From the NCBI RefSeq assembly GCF_023151555.2, contig NZ_CP100426.1, positions 682,001 through 746,000 on the forward strand: a stretch of 64,000 nucleotides of DNA, given 5' to 3'. This DNA comes from Photobacterium sp. CCB-ST2H9 (GTDB lineage: Bacteria; Pseudomonadota; Gammaproteobacteria; Enterobacterales; Vibrionaceae). The notes under the pieces are model-generated. The model was not told the DNA's origin. It saw nothing but the letters and a program-made list of their open reading frames with translations, and made no database searches. Below, one piece after another: positions 35,918 to 44,956 of this stretch. Position 1 is the stretch's first letter. Each line of letters opens with the position of its first letter. The position numbers were made by a program, and so were the translations under genes.

Positions 35918-37105
35918 TCAAGCAGTTTTCTGGAAGGCCAACAGTGCTTCCACTAACTTAGATGTCTCTATCGCTGTCACTTGTTTACCACGCCGAAGCG
36001 CGACTTGTGCTGTCTCGATTTCCTTTTCTCCGACAATCAGAATGTTGGGGATTTTCATCTTATGAAATCGTTTAATCTTACGGGCAACACTGTTGTGACT
36101 GTGATCAGCGATGACGTGCAGACCCGCAGATTCAATCAGCGCCACCAGCGAACCTGCATATTCATCTGCAATTTCACCGACTGTCGCCACTGCGACCGGC
36201 ACCGGGTGAATCCATTCCGGCAATGCGCCCTGAGTCACTTCCAGCAACATGCCAAGCCAGCGTTCAATAGAGCCGTACATAGCCTGATGGAGAATTACCG
36301 GGCGTTCTCTTTCACCTTCAGCATTTGCGTAAGCAATATCGAACCGTTCGGGCAGATTAAAGTCGAGCTGAATTGTGCCGCATTGCCATTCCCGGCCAAC
36401 ATTATCTGTCAAAGCCAGTTCAATCTTGGGACCATAGAATGCGCCTTCACCCACCTGTAATTCATAATCCAGTGATTGAGCCTGACAGCCCTCCATCAGA
36501 ATTTGTTCTGCCTGTTGCCACAGCGCTTCATGGCCCAATGCCGCTTCCGGCCGAGTGGAGATTTTGACGGATAACTGCTGATACCCATACTGGCTGTAGA
36601 CGAGCTGGGCGCGTTTCAGAAATTGGCAGACCTCATCTTTGGCCTGCGACCAGGCACAGAACACATGCGCATCATCCTGAGTAAACTGCCGCAGACGCAG
36701 ACAACCATTCAGCGAGCCGGACGATTCATTCCGGTGAACCAGTCCGAACTCAAACAACTTCACCGGCAGATCGCGATAGCTGTGTACCCCGCGTTTGAAC
36801 AGCAAAATGTGCGCCGGACAGGACATCGGTTTCAGAGCATAATCCAGCTCATTTTCCTGATCACCGCCGAAAAACATATTCTCGCCAAACATCGACAAGT
36901 GACCAGAAGTCTGCCACAAATCCTTTTTCAGAAACTGAGGTGTCCGCACTTCCTGAAACCCATGGGATTGATAAAGATTCCGGATGTGATCCTGAATGCT
37001 TTGAAATAAACGCCAGCCGTTCGGATGCCAGAAGATCATACCCGGACCTTGTGGCTCAGAATGAAACAGGTCAAGTTGTTCTGCAATTTCGCGATGTGAT
37101 TTCAT
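35918..37105 (-). CDS. threonyl-tRNA synthetase paralogue lacking TGS and editing domains
   Basis: 395 aa, against about 640 for full ThrRS. It starts directly at the catalytic core and keeps class II motif 1 (FQEVRTPQF), motif 2 (VHRNESSGSLNGCLRLRQFTQDDAHVF, R125) and motif 3 (MYGSIERWLGMLLE, R282), with zinc ligands C96, H147 and H273 in place. Residues about 300-395 are the anticodon-binding domain (PVAVATVGE, HNSVARKIKRFHKMKIPNILIVGEKE). The N-terminal TGS and proofreading domains are absent, not frameshifted. The gene is preceded by a complete threonine attenuator (37164-37305). It could supplement or replace the housekeeping ThrRS under threonine starvation or resist a ThrRS inhibitor. 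Confidence 0.93.
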   Translation of the reverse strand: MKSHREIAEQLDLFHSEPQGPGMIFWHPNGWRLFQSIQDHIRNLYQSHGFQEVRTPQFLKKDLWQTSGHLSMFGENMFFGGDQENELDYALKPMSCPAHILLFKRGVHSYRDLPVKLFEFGLVHRNESSGSLNGCLRLRQFTQDDAHVFCAWSQAKDEVCQFLKRAQLVYSQYGYQQLSVKISTRPEAALGHEALWQQAEQILMEGCQAQSLDYELQVGEGAFYGPKIELALTDNVGREWQCGTIQLDFNLPERFDIAYANAEGERERPVILHQAMYGSIERWLGMLLEVTQGALPEWIHPVPVAVATVGEIADEYAGSLVALIESAGLHVIADHSHNSVARKIKRFHKMKIPNILIVGEKEIETAQVALRRGKQVTAIETSKLVEALLAFQKTA

Positions 37106-37163
37106 GAGTTTCTTTCCTTCTTCAGGTTTGTGAAACTCTGAGCGAAACGCGGGGGATGTAACA

Positions 37164-37199
37164 ATAAAAAAACCCTCTGGCGAATCGCTCAGAGGGTTT
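37164..37199 (-). terminator. attenuator terminator of the ThrRS paralogue
   Basis: On the minus strand AAACCCTCTG pairs with CAGAGGGTTT around an inner GCG/CGC stem, then seven T. The 5' arm ACCCTCTGA (plus 37189-37197) can instead pair in nine of nine positions (two G-U) with TCGGGGGGT at the end of the leader ORF (plus 37221-37229), an antiterminator. Confidence 0.88.
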
Positions 37200-37218
37200 G
37201 AAAAATCTTGTGTCGTGC

Positions 37219-37305
37219 CTACCCCCCGAACAACCTGCTGGTTTCGGTGGTGGTGGTTTGTTGAACTGGCTTCGCCAGTGGAGAAATTAATTTGATATTC
37301 ATCAT
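37219..37305 (-). CDS. threonine-rich leader peptide of the ThrRS attenuator
   Basis: A 28-codon ORF, ATG at 37303-37305 (or 37300-37302), stop TAG 37219-37221, too short for most gene finders. The peptide contains TTTTET (codons 17-22; ACC ACC ACC ACC GAA ACC, plus 37240-37257). CCGAA among these codons pairs with TTCGG (plus 37226-37230) just downstream. Ribosome stalling at the Thr codons would free the second segment to form the antiterminator and allow ThrRS expression; smooth translation to the TAG would let the terminator form. The RBS is weak (AGAAAA), and the promoter was not identified clearly. Confidence 0.85.
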   Translation of the reverse strand: MMNIKLISPLAKPVQQTTTTETSRLFGG

Positions 37306-37363
37306 GTTGTTTTTTCTATCAGACTCAATTTTGAAATGCAAATGAATTCTGTTGCATCGCATT

Positions 37364-37403
37364 CATTCAGTCATTCAGTCATTCAGTCATTCAGTCATTC
37401 AGT
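37364..37403. repeat. 8-bp tandem repeat, five perfect CATTCAGT units
   Basis: Five consecutive copies of CATTCAGT (40 bp) begin four bases after a partial CATT and end five bases before the stop of the hydrolase gene. The unit is not a multiple of three. The array lies between the hydrolase 3' end and the promoter region of the threonine leader, so length change could alter promoter distance or readthrough. Confidence 0.95.
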
Positions 37404-37408
37404 ACTGG

Positions 37409-38569
37409 TTATTTCACCTCGAGCGTCAGCGCTTCATGTTCCGGCCAGAACAAATCGGTATCTTTCAGATAATGACCAAAAAATGTCGCCATACTCTGCT
37501 TCTTGATCTGGTGCATTTGGTCAATATCAATTCCTGACGGATAACCAACAACCCAGCGGTTCTGATCCATAAAATCACTGTGGGTCGTATGGGCGATGGT
37601 CAGCAGATAGGTCTCGTGACCGTTATCAGCAAACGCCTCTGCTAATGTCTGCTCTGGCGTTTGCATGAGCAATAATGGTTTATTGAGCGGCTGTTCGCGC
37701 ACCTTCCCCAGCAACAAGCCATCCATATTTGCACTGGCAACACAGGCTGCGATTTGCGCACAACTGTTCATCGCTGCCGACCCGCCCAGACTGTAGCCCA
37801 GCGTGCCTATCCGGGTGTCATCCAGCTGATAGTCAAATAATTCCGGATGCCACGTCAGCCACTGATAAACATAAAAAACATCATGAATAATTTGCGGCGC
37901 GATCACCTGATCAAAATAGGCAAAGCCCTTATCCGTGTCTACATCATCCGAGTCTTCTGGCACATAAGCGCTGATCGCGCTGCCATCCTGGAAACTGGCA
38001 ATCCCGGATATATATGTATGGTTGATAGACACGACAACATAACCCCGGCTGGCAAGGTCTTCGAGCAATTCGGTATTATCCACTTCAAATAAAAACGCAC
38101 CATGAGAATAGATCAGAACCGGCCAGCCCGTACCCGACTCGGGGGGCGCGATTTGTGCATTCGCCCGTGACCAGGACAGGATACTGCTTAACTCAAATTG
38201 ATTGGGATGAATGGGTTTATCTTCGGGACGAACACGTTCCAGATAACTAATCTGATGTCCCCACGAATCAAAATATCCCTGATACTGACCCGAGTTCTCT
38301 TGTGTCGGGTAAAACACTTTTACAGGCAGACGGCGTGTTGTCTCAGGAACCGGACTCATCCCATCAGGTCCGGCATCCAGTAAATCGAAGGCTTTCACGC
38401 CAACCCGATATGGGCCGCCCGGCGCCGGATACACATGTGCCGCAGCGTTTTTCCCCTGATTTTCTTCCGGTGTTTTCTCTGTCGTGTTGTCATCTGAATG
38501 ACACCCCGCCAGTCCCCATAAAACGACGATCATACAAGTTCGGAAAAGTAATTTGGGTTTCATGGTCAT
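37409..38569 (-). CDS. lipoprotein alpha/beta hydrolase (PAF-acetylhydrolase-like)
   Basis: 386 aa. Signal and lipobox: MTMKPKLLFRTCMIVVLWGLAGC, with the Cys at residue 23 anchoring it. The rest is an alpha/beta-hydrolase: WPVLIYSHGAFLFEVDNTELLEDLASRGYVVVSINHTY (oxyanion strand/loop), nucleophile elbow LGYSLGGSAAMN, an acidic residue and the His in AHTTHSDFMDQ. This resembles the plasma platelet-activating-factor acetylhydrolase/lysophospholipase group. It is followed on the same strand by the AraC-type regulator's target region and ends at the tandem repeat. Control by the adjacent membrane AraC protein is likely. Confidence 0.85.
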   Translation of the reverse strand: MTMKPKLLFRTCMIVVLWGLAGCHSDDNTTEKTPEENQGKNAAAHVYPAPGGPYRVGVKAFDLLDAGPDGMSPVPETTRRLPVKVFYPTQENSGQYQGYFDSWGHQISYLERVRPEDKPIHPNQFELSSILSWSRANAQIAPPESGTGWPVLIYSHGAFLFEVDNTELLEDLASRGYVVVSINHTYISGIASFQDGSAISAYVPEDSDDVDTDKGFAYFDQVIAPQIIHDVFYVYQWLTWHPELFDYQLDDTRIGTLGYSLGGSAAMNSCAQIAACVASANMDGLLLGKVREQPLNKPLLLMQTPEQTLAEAFADNGHETYLLTIAHTTHSDFMDQNRWVVGYPSGIDIDQMHQIKKQSMATFFGHYLKDTDLFWPEHEALTLEVK

Positions 38570-38614
38570 CTCCTTATTCAGAAACTCCAGAATAAGAAGA
38601 ACCCTGTAAAAAGC

Positions 38615-38657
38615 GTCCGATTGGGTGAATCAGACGTCCGAATTCGCTAATTCGGAC
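38615..38657. promoter_or_regulatory. AraC-type operator candidates upstream of the hydrolase
   Basis: GTCCGATT (38615-38622) and GTCCGAATT (38636-38644) are direct repeats 21 bp apart, two helical turns; an inverted third copy, AATTCGGAC (38649-38657), overlaps the 3' end of the AraC gene and forms a hairpin with the second. Located 46-88 bp upstream of the hydrolase start, they are the natural target of the adjacent regulator. Confidence 0.55.
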
Positions 38658-39696
38658 TTTGAATCCGAGCTTTATACTGCGATGGTGTGCATTGCTGATA
38701 CTTCTTAAACGCCGCATTAAAGGTTGATTTCGAATTAAAACCGGCTTCAAAAGCCATTTCCAGCACCGGTCTGGACGGTCGTTTTAACAGCAATTCACAC
38801 ACATGCGTAATTCGCCGCTCATTCACCAGATCATAAAATTTGACGCCCAGAACCTGATTGATCGCCTGGGTCAGCAAATAAGGTTTCACGCCCAGTTCCT
38901 GCGCCAGTGATGACAGGCTGATATCCGCATTCAGGAAATATTGCCGTTCATCCATAATTGCCAGAATGTCGTGACTGATTGCCTGCATCAATGCATCAGG
39001 CTGTGCTTCTGATTTATCCAGATCGGGGCCGGCCATAACCTCAAACTGAAGCAGACCAGGATGAATCAGCAGACAACAGGTGATGACAAAAAGCACCAGC
39101 GATATCGCCAGATGCGGCAGCGGCAATTGCGTATTCACACTGGCCTGAGGCACCACCATCGCGACTGCCAGTAACAGGCTGAAGCTGATTCCCCAAAGCA
39201 CCACCAGATTAGCTGGTGACAACTGAGCCTGAAACAACATTTGCTGCGAATGATATCGCCAGATCAGTCGCATGCCTGCCGCGCTGTAACCCAGATAAAA
39301 CACCACCAGCAGCCCGGCTGCCAGATAATGTCGCATCACCGGCTGGATTTCAGCCGGTGACCAGAGCAAATCCGCACACAGCAGACTCATAACAACGAGC
39401 GGAACGAAATGAATGCCATCCCGTCGTGTGACTGATTTTCCGGTAATACACTGGCGGATAAAAAGTAAAAAGAGTACCGGATAGAGCACGGGCCACATCA
39501 TATTCAGACGCGATGTCAGCCAATGTTCATGCCATGCCAGCAACAGACTCAAATCGATTGCAAAACACAGATGAATCACGGCCAGCAGCCAAAACGATCC
39601 CTGCTCCCTGCTTTTCTTCACTAAAAAAATACCAAGAACGATACTTTGAATGATTCCCGCGACAAGAATTGCAGTCACCATGACAGCCTCCATCAC
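38647..39696 (-). CDS. membrane-anchored AraC-family regulator
   Basis: 349 aa. Seven or so hydrophobic segments fill residues 1-215; the C-terminal 100 residues are an AraC/XylS double helix-turn-helix (ISLSSLAQELGVKPYLLTQAINQVLGVKFYDLVNERRI and PVLEMAFEAGFNSKSTFNAAFKKYQQCTPSQYKAR). Membrane-tethered AraC proteins respond to envelope or extracellular signals. It lies directly upstream of the hydrolase gene on the same strand, 78 bp apart, and the intergenic bases hold repeated GTCCGA sequences. The sensed ligand is unknown. Confidence 0.87.
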   Translation of the reverse strand: MMEAVMVTAILVAGIIQSIVLGIFLVKKSREQGSFWLLAVIHLCFAIDLSLLLAWHEHWLTSRLNMMWPVLYPVLFLLFIRQCITGKSVTRRDGIHFVPLVVMSLLCADLLWSPAEIQPVMRHYLAAGLLVVFYLGYSAAGMRLIWRYHSQQMLFQAQLSPANLVVLWGISFSLLLAVAMVVPQASVNTQLPLPHLAISLVLFVITCCLLIHPGLLQFEVMAGPDLDKSEAQPDALMQAISHDILAIMDERQYFLNADISLSSLAQELGVKPYLLTQAINQVLGVKFYDLVNERRITHVCELLLKRPSRPVLEMAFEAGFNSKSTFNAAFKKYQQCTPSQYKARIQSPN

Positions 39697-39806
39697 ATAC
39701 TGTTTATTCCTTTGACCGACTGATTATGAACAGAAAAGGCGTCGATAACTGTGACAGTTTGAGTCTTATGCACCCGATTGATTTATTGATATGATGTCGC
39801 CCTTCA

Positions 39807-41147
39807 ATGAAAGCAGGAACACCGGCCGAAAAAATATGGCTTCGGCTTTGTCTCACGGAAAAGGAACTCCGATTGATTTATAAACGCCTGATTGAATTAC
39901 TCTCGCCGTACAAAGGATTGCCGGGAGATATCTATTCTATTGCCGTCGCACGATTCATTCTTGGTCTTGGAAATTTCATTATTCCGTTTATGACCCTCTT
40001 ACTGACTCAAAAGCAGGGCTATTCCACGACGATTGCCGGTACGCTGGTCATGGTTGTCACCGGGACATATATGATGGGGGGATTAATTGGCGGGAAACTC
40101 TCAGACACCTTTGGTCATAAACGCACCATGGTCTGGGGGGAGTTATTCGGCGCACTGGTGTTACTGGTTTGCGGGTTCTTTTCCGAACACCACGTGATTG
40201 CTCCCGCGCTCATGTTTCTTGCTTATTTCTTTATCGGTATTGCCTTGCCGGCCAGCAACGCATTGGTTGCAGACCACTCCAACCCACAGAACCGGGATGC
40301 GGTGATGTCGCTCAGCTACCTTGCTTATAATCTGGGTTCTGCCGTCGGCCCCGTGGTCGCCGGCTACCTCTTCTGGCATCACACCGCCTGGATCTACTGG
40401 GGGAACGGCTTCGCTGTACTGATCGGCATTCTTATCGTGATGTACCGCGTCAGTGACGAGCATCATACCACCGAAAACACTGAACTTTCTGCATTGGAAC
40501 AAGCAACTGACAGCTCGGTATGGACTGTATTTCGCGAACGTCCGAGACTGCTGGTCTTTGGCGGACTCTGTACACTACTCTGGTTCGCACTGAATCAGAT
40601 GACGATGACCGGCCCTTTGTATTTCAGTCATGTGTTCGCACAGGATGGCGCGGTCTTATTCGGACAACTCATGACGTTTGCCAGCGTCGTCGTTGTGGTT
40701 GCCACCCCGTTGCTGATGCGGCTCACCAACAATCAAAGTGAACTCAGCAGTCTGGCAATTGCCGGGGGGCTGTTCGCCATCGGCTATGCCATGATCATGC
40801 AATGGACAGCTGTCTGGGTGATCTTTTTCGCCTGGTTCCTGTTATCTGCCGCCGAAGTCTTCCTGCTGACGAAAGAAGGAGTCTATCTGGCAAACCATTC
40901 GCCCAGCAGTCACCGAGGACGGATCAGCGGTATTTTGATCACGATCCGAAACATTGGATTGATGCCCACATATGTCTTCATCGGTGCCTATATTCAAAGT
41001 AATGGTTATACAAATGCCTAGATGATGATTATCAGCGTGGCAGCTCTGGCTGCGACAGGATTCTGGCTGCTTGCGTTGCAACAACGGTCAGCACCAGAAT
41101 CAACCGCGGCCCCTGCGGCAATCGTTCCGACGGAAGATGGACACTGA
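39807..41147 (+). pseudogene. MFS transporter interrupted by an in-frame TAG
   Basis: The frame codes for an MFS protein of 404 aa with about 11 helices (motif A-like GGKLSDTFGHKRTMVWGELFG, multidrug/sugar-efflux type) and then meets TAG at 41019-41021. The same frame continues after it for 41 codons to a TGA at 41145-41147, beginning MMIISVAALAATGFWLLAL, which reads as the missing twelfth helix. A TGG-to-TAG change would explain it. Either the transporter lost its last helix, or the stop is read through, or it is a sequence error. The start near 39807 is approximate. Confidence 0.8.
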
Positions 41148-41256
41148 TACGTCAGATTCAGGCATCGGATGCCATTTCTAATAAATAGATCAATCACTTT
41201 GCTTTCAAAGCAAAGCGGCAGGTACACTGCATGAAACATTGAACATGGAAGCCACA

Positions 41257-41868
41257 ATGAATATTGACGTTTCAACCATGGCGCCCAGCCATATTTATCA
41301 TCTGATGACCCAAACCATCGTCCCTCGCCCGGTGGCCTGGGTTCTGACCGATGCAGGTGATGCAAATTACAACCTGGCGCCATTTTCATATTTCACGGCC
41401 GTTTCAAGCAATCCGCCCCTACTCATGCTCTCCGTCGGCAAGAAACCCAACGGTGACATCAAAGACACCACGCGTAATGTCATGGCGACGGGCCGTCTCG
41501 TGATTCATATCGCTCCGGCAGAACTGGGGGAACAGGTCACGGCGACCTCTGCAACCCTGGATCACCGAGTCTCTGAAGTGGAAGCCAATCAGATTGAGCT
41601 GGCGGAATTAGAGGGATTCGAACTGCCGCGTGTTGCAGCCTGTCCGGTTGCATTCGGCTGCACACTCTTTGAAATCAAAGAGATTGGCAACACCCCGCAA
41701 AGCCTGATCTTCGCTGAAATTGAGCAGATCTATCTGGATGAAAACATGATTGACCGCAACAGTGAACGACTCAAGATAGATGCGCTCAAACTTGATCCGA
41801 TTTCTCGCCTTGGTGGATCGGAATACGCCCGGCTGGGCGATGTATTCACCGTAAAACGTCCTGATTAA
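41257..41868 (+). CDS. flavin reductase-like FMN-binding split-barrel protein
   Basis: 203 aa from the ATG at 41257, which has GGAAGC six bases upstream (an ATG at 41245 and a TTG at 41239 are alternatives). The flavin-reductase domain signature is clear: [55 protein letters not shown]. Such proteins bind FMN and often feed reduced flavin to a partner or act as small reductases. It is the same strand as and 22 bp before cobT, so co-transcription is possible, but it is not a known cobalamin gene. Confidence 0.85.
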   Translation: MNIDVSTMAPSHIYHLMTQTIVPRPVAWVLTDAGDANYNLAPFSYFTAVSSNPPLLMLSVGKKPNGDIKDTTRNVMATGRLVIHIAPAELGEQVTATSATLDHRVSEVEANQIELAELEGFELPRVAACPVAFGCTLFEIKEIGNTPQSLIFAEIEQIYLDENMIDRNSERLKIDALKLDPISRLGGSEYARLGDVFTVKRPD

Positions 41869-41890
41869 TCCAACAGCAGAGCACGCAAAT

Positions 41891-42931
41891 ATGACCTTAG
41901 ATAATCGCCATACCTCAACCATTCAAGAACGCATCGACCAAAAAACGAAACCCACAGGTTCACTGGGACAACTCGAATCCACGGCTTTACAGCTTGCACT
42001 GATTCAAAGTCAGGGACAGCAGAACGCTGTCCGTCAGATTCACCTGAATCAGCCGACGATGCTGCTGTTTGCCGGAGATCACGGCATTGCGAAAGAAGGC
42101 GTTAGCATTGCTCCGAGTGAAGTCACACAGCAAATGGTGCTGAATTTTCTTGCCGGCGGTGCGGCGATTAACCAGTTTTGCCGGTTAAATGCGATCGACC
42201 TGAAGGTCATTGACTGCGGGATTCTGCTGCCGGTCGATACCGACAATCCAAATTTCATTCTGCAGCGTCTGGGGACCAGAACCCAGAATCTTGCCCAGCA
42301 GGCGGCTATGACTGAAGCGCAGGTCGCACAGGGGCTGGAACTGGGGGGCGCAATTGCACGACAAACCATCGAATCTGGCTGTAATTTACTGATGTTTGGT
42401 GAGATGGGCATTGGGAATACCAGCAGTGCTTCTGCACTCCTGGCAGCGCTCAGCCAAACCAACGTCGCCTATTGTGTCGGAAAAGGCACAGGCATTAACG
42501 ATGCGCAGCTGCTGAACAAAGTCAGCCTGATTCGTCAGGGGGTTACCCGATATACTGAAAACGGAGAACCTGATGCATTCAGAGCGCTGGCTGAGCTGGG
42601 CGGTTTTGAAATTGTTCAGATGGTCGGTGCTTTTCTTGCCGCCAGTGAGCAGCGTGTCCCTGTACTCGTCGACGGGTTCATTGTGTCTGTCGCCGCTTAT
42701 ATCGCAACGCTGCTCAATCCGGATGCACGGGATATCATGATTTTTGCGCACCGTTCTGAAGAACAGGGACACCAGAAAGTGTTAGCCCTGCTGGAAGCTG
42801 TGCCATTACTGGATTTGGGATTGCGACTGGGTGAAGGTACAGGGGCTGCTCTGGCATATCCGCTCCTGCAGGCCAGCGCTGAATTTTACAATCACATGGC
42901 CAGTTTTGCCGATGCCGGAGTGACGGTATAA
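41891..42931 (+). CDS. cobT: nicotinate-nucleotide--dimethylbenzimidazole phosphoribosyltransferase
   Basis: 346 aa. It makes alpha-ribazole phosphate, the lower-ligand nucleotide of cobalamin. Diagnostic stretches: [11 protein letters not shown] near the start, [44 protein letters not shown] and the C-terminal [17 protein letters not shown] with the catalytic Glu. Its stop is immediately followed by the ATG of cobS. First clear gene of a cobTSUC cluster for nucleotide-loop assembly, consistent with salvage of cobinamide or of incomplete corrinoids; the ring-building genes are not in this window. Confidence 0.96.
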   Translation: MTLDNRHTSTIQERIDQKTKPTGSLGQLESTALQLALIQSQGQQNAVRQIHLNQPTMLLFAGDHGIAKEGVSIAPSEVTQQMVLNFLAGGAAINQFCRLNAIDLKVIDCGILLPVDTDNPNFILQRLGTRTQNLAQQAAMTEAQVAQGLELGGAIARQTIESGCNLLMFGEMGIGNTSSASALLAALSQTNVAYCVGKGTGINDAQLLNKVSLIRQGVTRYTENGEPDAFRALAELGGFEIVQMVGAFLAASEQRVPVLVDGFIVSVAAYIATLLNPDARDIMIFAHRSEEQGHQKVLALLEAVPLLDLGLRLGEGTGAALAYPLLQASAEFYNHMASFADAGVTV

Positions 42932-43711
42932 ATGTTCAGCCTTCGCTATCAGGCGCAACTGTTTTGTCTGGCGGTTTCATTTTTCAGCCGCCTGCCGATT
43001 CCGGCATCGACGCCCTATTCGGACGAACGTATGAACCGTGCAGGGCGATATTTTGCTTTAGTCGGACTGTTGCTGGGCACTCTTTGCGCGGCCATCTATT
43101 CGGTGGCCGCTCACTGGTTTCCCGCACAGATTGCGGTTTTTCTCGTCATGGTCTGCAGTTTAATGCTGACGGGGGCCTTTCATGAAGACGGTTTGACCGA
43201 CATGGCAGATGGTATCGGTGGCGGCATGACCACAGAACGCCGCCTGACCATCATGAAAGACAGCCGTATCGGTACCTATGGTGCTGCGACCCTCATCATG
43301 GCTTTGCTGGGCAAGTTCATCATGCTCAGCTATCTGGCCACAGAAACCGGACTGGTTGAGGTATTGATTGTCGCCTACACGCTCAGCCGTGCTGTGGCAG
43401 CAACGCTGATTTTTGATATGCGCTATGTCAGCGAATCTGACACCAGCAAAAGCAAACCACTTGCCAATGCCCAAACAGTTCCTGAACTCCTCTGCCTGAT
43501 TGCAACGGGTGCACTGGTCTGCCTGTTCTTCACGCCTCAGTCAGCAATCGCCCTGCTCATCACTGCCGGGTTGTTTCGCTTCGCTTTTAAAGCCTGGCTG
43601 AATATAAGACTTGGCGGATTTACCGGAGATTGTCTTGGCGCAGCGCAGCAGTTGATGGAGCTGTTGATCTACCTGATCCTGATTGCCTCCATCTATCATC
43701 AGGGGGTGTAA
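42932..43711 (+). CDS. cobS: adenosylcobinamide-GDP ribazoletransferase (cobalamin synthase)
   Basis: 259-aa inner-membrane enzyme joining AdoCbi-GDP to alpha-ribazole(-phosphate). Multiple hydrophobic helices; conserved [20 protein letters not shown] and [10 protein letters not shown], with the acidic residues thought to bind Mg2+. The ATG directly abuts the cobT stop and the stop is one base before the cobU ATG. Confidence 0.95.
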   Translation: MFSLRYQAQLFCLAVSFFSRLPIPASTPYSDERMNRAGRYFALVGLLLGTLCAAIYSVAAHWFPAQIAVFLVMVCSLMLTGAFHEDGLTDMADGIGGGMTTERRLTIMKDSRIGTYGAATLIMALLGKFIMLSYLATETGLVEVLIVAYTLSRAVAATLIFDMRYVSESDTSKSKPLANAQTVPELLCLIATGALVCLFFTPQSAIALLITAGLFRFAFKAWLNIRLGGFTGDCLGAAQQLMELLIYLILIASIYHQGV

Positions 43712-43712
43712 C

Positions 43713-44267
43713 ATGGCGATCATGTCAAAGGTCAGTCTGGTCCTGGGCGGAGCGCGCTCAGGCAAATCATCCTTTGCAGAAAAACTGGCACAGCAAAAAC
43801 TGAGCCCGGGGAAATCACTGCATTATGTCGCCACTGCAACAGCATTTGATGAAGAGATGCAGGCGCGAATCCAACATCATCAGCAACAAAGGGGCGATCA
43901 TTGGATTGAGCATGAATGTCCGCTGGCATTGCCCGCACTGCTCAGCATCCTGACGTCTGATGATGTCGTGCTGATCGAATGTCTGACGCTGTGGCTCAAT
44001 AACCTGATTTTTTCACTGGGAGAAAGGTGCAGTCATGACGCATTGGAAGAACAGATTGCGGATCTCATGGATGCAGTCAGAACCTGTCCTGCGGAGCTGA
44101 TTTTTGTCTCGAACGAAGTCGGTCTCGGCATCGTTCCGCTGGGTGAAATCAGTCGTTATTTCGTCGACAATGCCGGCCGCATGAATCAGCAGATTGCCGC
44201 CATCGCTGAGGACGTCACCTTTGTTGCGGCAGGACTACCGCTGAAGCTGAAAGAGGCGTCAAAGTGA
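43713..44267 (+). CDS. cobU: adenosylcobinamide kinase / guanylyltransferase
   Basis: 184 aa from the ATG at 43713 (the frame is open upstream inside cobS but that part is not conserved). P-loop LVLGGARSGKSSFAE near the N-terminus, the guanylylated His in IQHHQQQRGDHW, and VLIECLTLWLNNL and FVSNEVGLGIVP as in the CobU/CobP family. It phosphorylates adenosylcobinamide and transfers GMP. Its stop overlaps the GTG start of cobC by three bases. Confidence 0.95.
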   Translation: MAIMSKVSLVLGGARSGKSSFAEKLAQQKLSPGKSLHYVATATAFDEEMQARIQHHQQQRGDHWIEHECPLALPALLSILTSDDVVLIECLTLWLNNLIFSLGERCSHDALEEQIADLMDAVRTCPAELIFVSNEVGLGIVPLGEISRYFVDNAGRMNQQIAAIAEDVTFVAAGLPLKLKEASK

Positions 44268-44878
44268 CAACATTCACCATCACGCTCGTCCGGCACGGGA
44301 AAGTCAACGGACCGGCGGCTTTATACGGCTCAACAGATGTTGATGTTCAGGAAGACATCAATCAGGCCATCGCCAGTAAAATCAGACATCAACCTATTTC
44401 TTTCGAAACCGTTATCAGTTCGCCGCTGCGTCGCTGTTGGTCGCTTGCCAACCAGTTGGACACAGAGCAGCCATTGATCTCCGAACCCGGATTTCAGGAA
44501 ATGCACTTCGGTCTGCTTGATGGCATCCCCTTTGACCTGGTCACAAAAGACAGCCCTGAATGGCAGCAACTGGAGCAGTTCTGGCAAAACCCGGCCAGTA
44601 CCCGTTTGCCGGAAGCCGAAACGCTTGAAGACTTTTACCAGCGCGTCTCGGATTGCTGGTCTCAACAAATTGCACGGCTGAAGGGGAATGTGCTGATTGT
44701 CACCCACGGCGGTGTGATTCGTGCCATTCTTGCCGACGTGCTCGGCCTCGACTGGCGAAATCCGGCCTGGTACTCAGGCTTATCCATCAGCAATGGCAGC
44801 ATCACACAGATTCAGGTGACGCATTACGACAACCAGATGTATTTTGCCGTCAAACAAATTGGTTCGGTGCTGAACTGA
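44264..44878 (+). CDS. cobC: alpha-ribazole phosphatase
   Basis: 204-aa histidine phosphatase. The phosphohistidine motif LVRHGKV is at the N-terminus, with ISSPLRRCWSLA and VTHGGVIRAI completing the active site, and FQEMHFGLLDGIPFD as the usual acidic segment. It removes phosphate from alpha-ribazole-5'-phosphate or from cobalamin-5'-phosphate. The start is a GTG overlapping the cobU stop (GTGA). Last gene of the cluster. Confidence 0.9.
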   Translation: MTTFTITLVRHGKVNGPAALYGSTDVDVQEDINQAIASKIRHQPISFETVISSPLRRCWSLANQLDTEQPLISEPGFQEMHFGLLDGIPFDLVTKDSPEWQQLEQFWQNPASTRLPEAETLEDFYQRVSDCWSQQIARLKGNVLIVTHGGVIRAILADVLGLDWRNPAWYSGLSISNGSITQIQVTHYDNQMYFAVKQIGSVLN

Positions 44879-44897
44879 CGATTCACAATCATTAAAA

Positions 44898-44926
44898 AAC
44901 CGGAAACCACACGGTGGCTTCCGGTT
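44898..44926. terminator. cobC / aerolysin convergent terminator
   Basis: AACCGGAA plus CCAC pair with GTGG plus TTCCGGTT (44898-44926), one A/C mismatch. A-run and T-rich stretch flank it in each direction. Confidence 0.75.
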
Positions 44927-44956
44927 GTTCTTACAAAAGAGGCTGATTTAACTCAA

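Noticed and set aside
41148..41256. Cobalamin riboswitch before the cob genes
   Set aside because: The gap is only about 110 bp and lacks the B12-box; nothing supports it.
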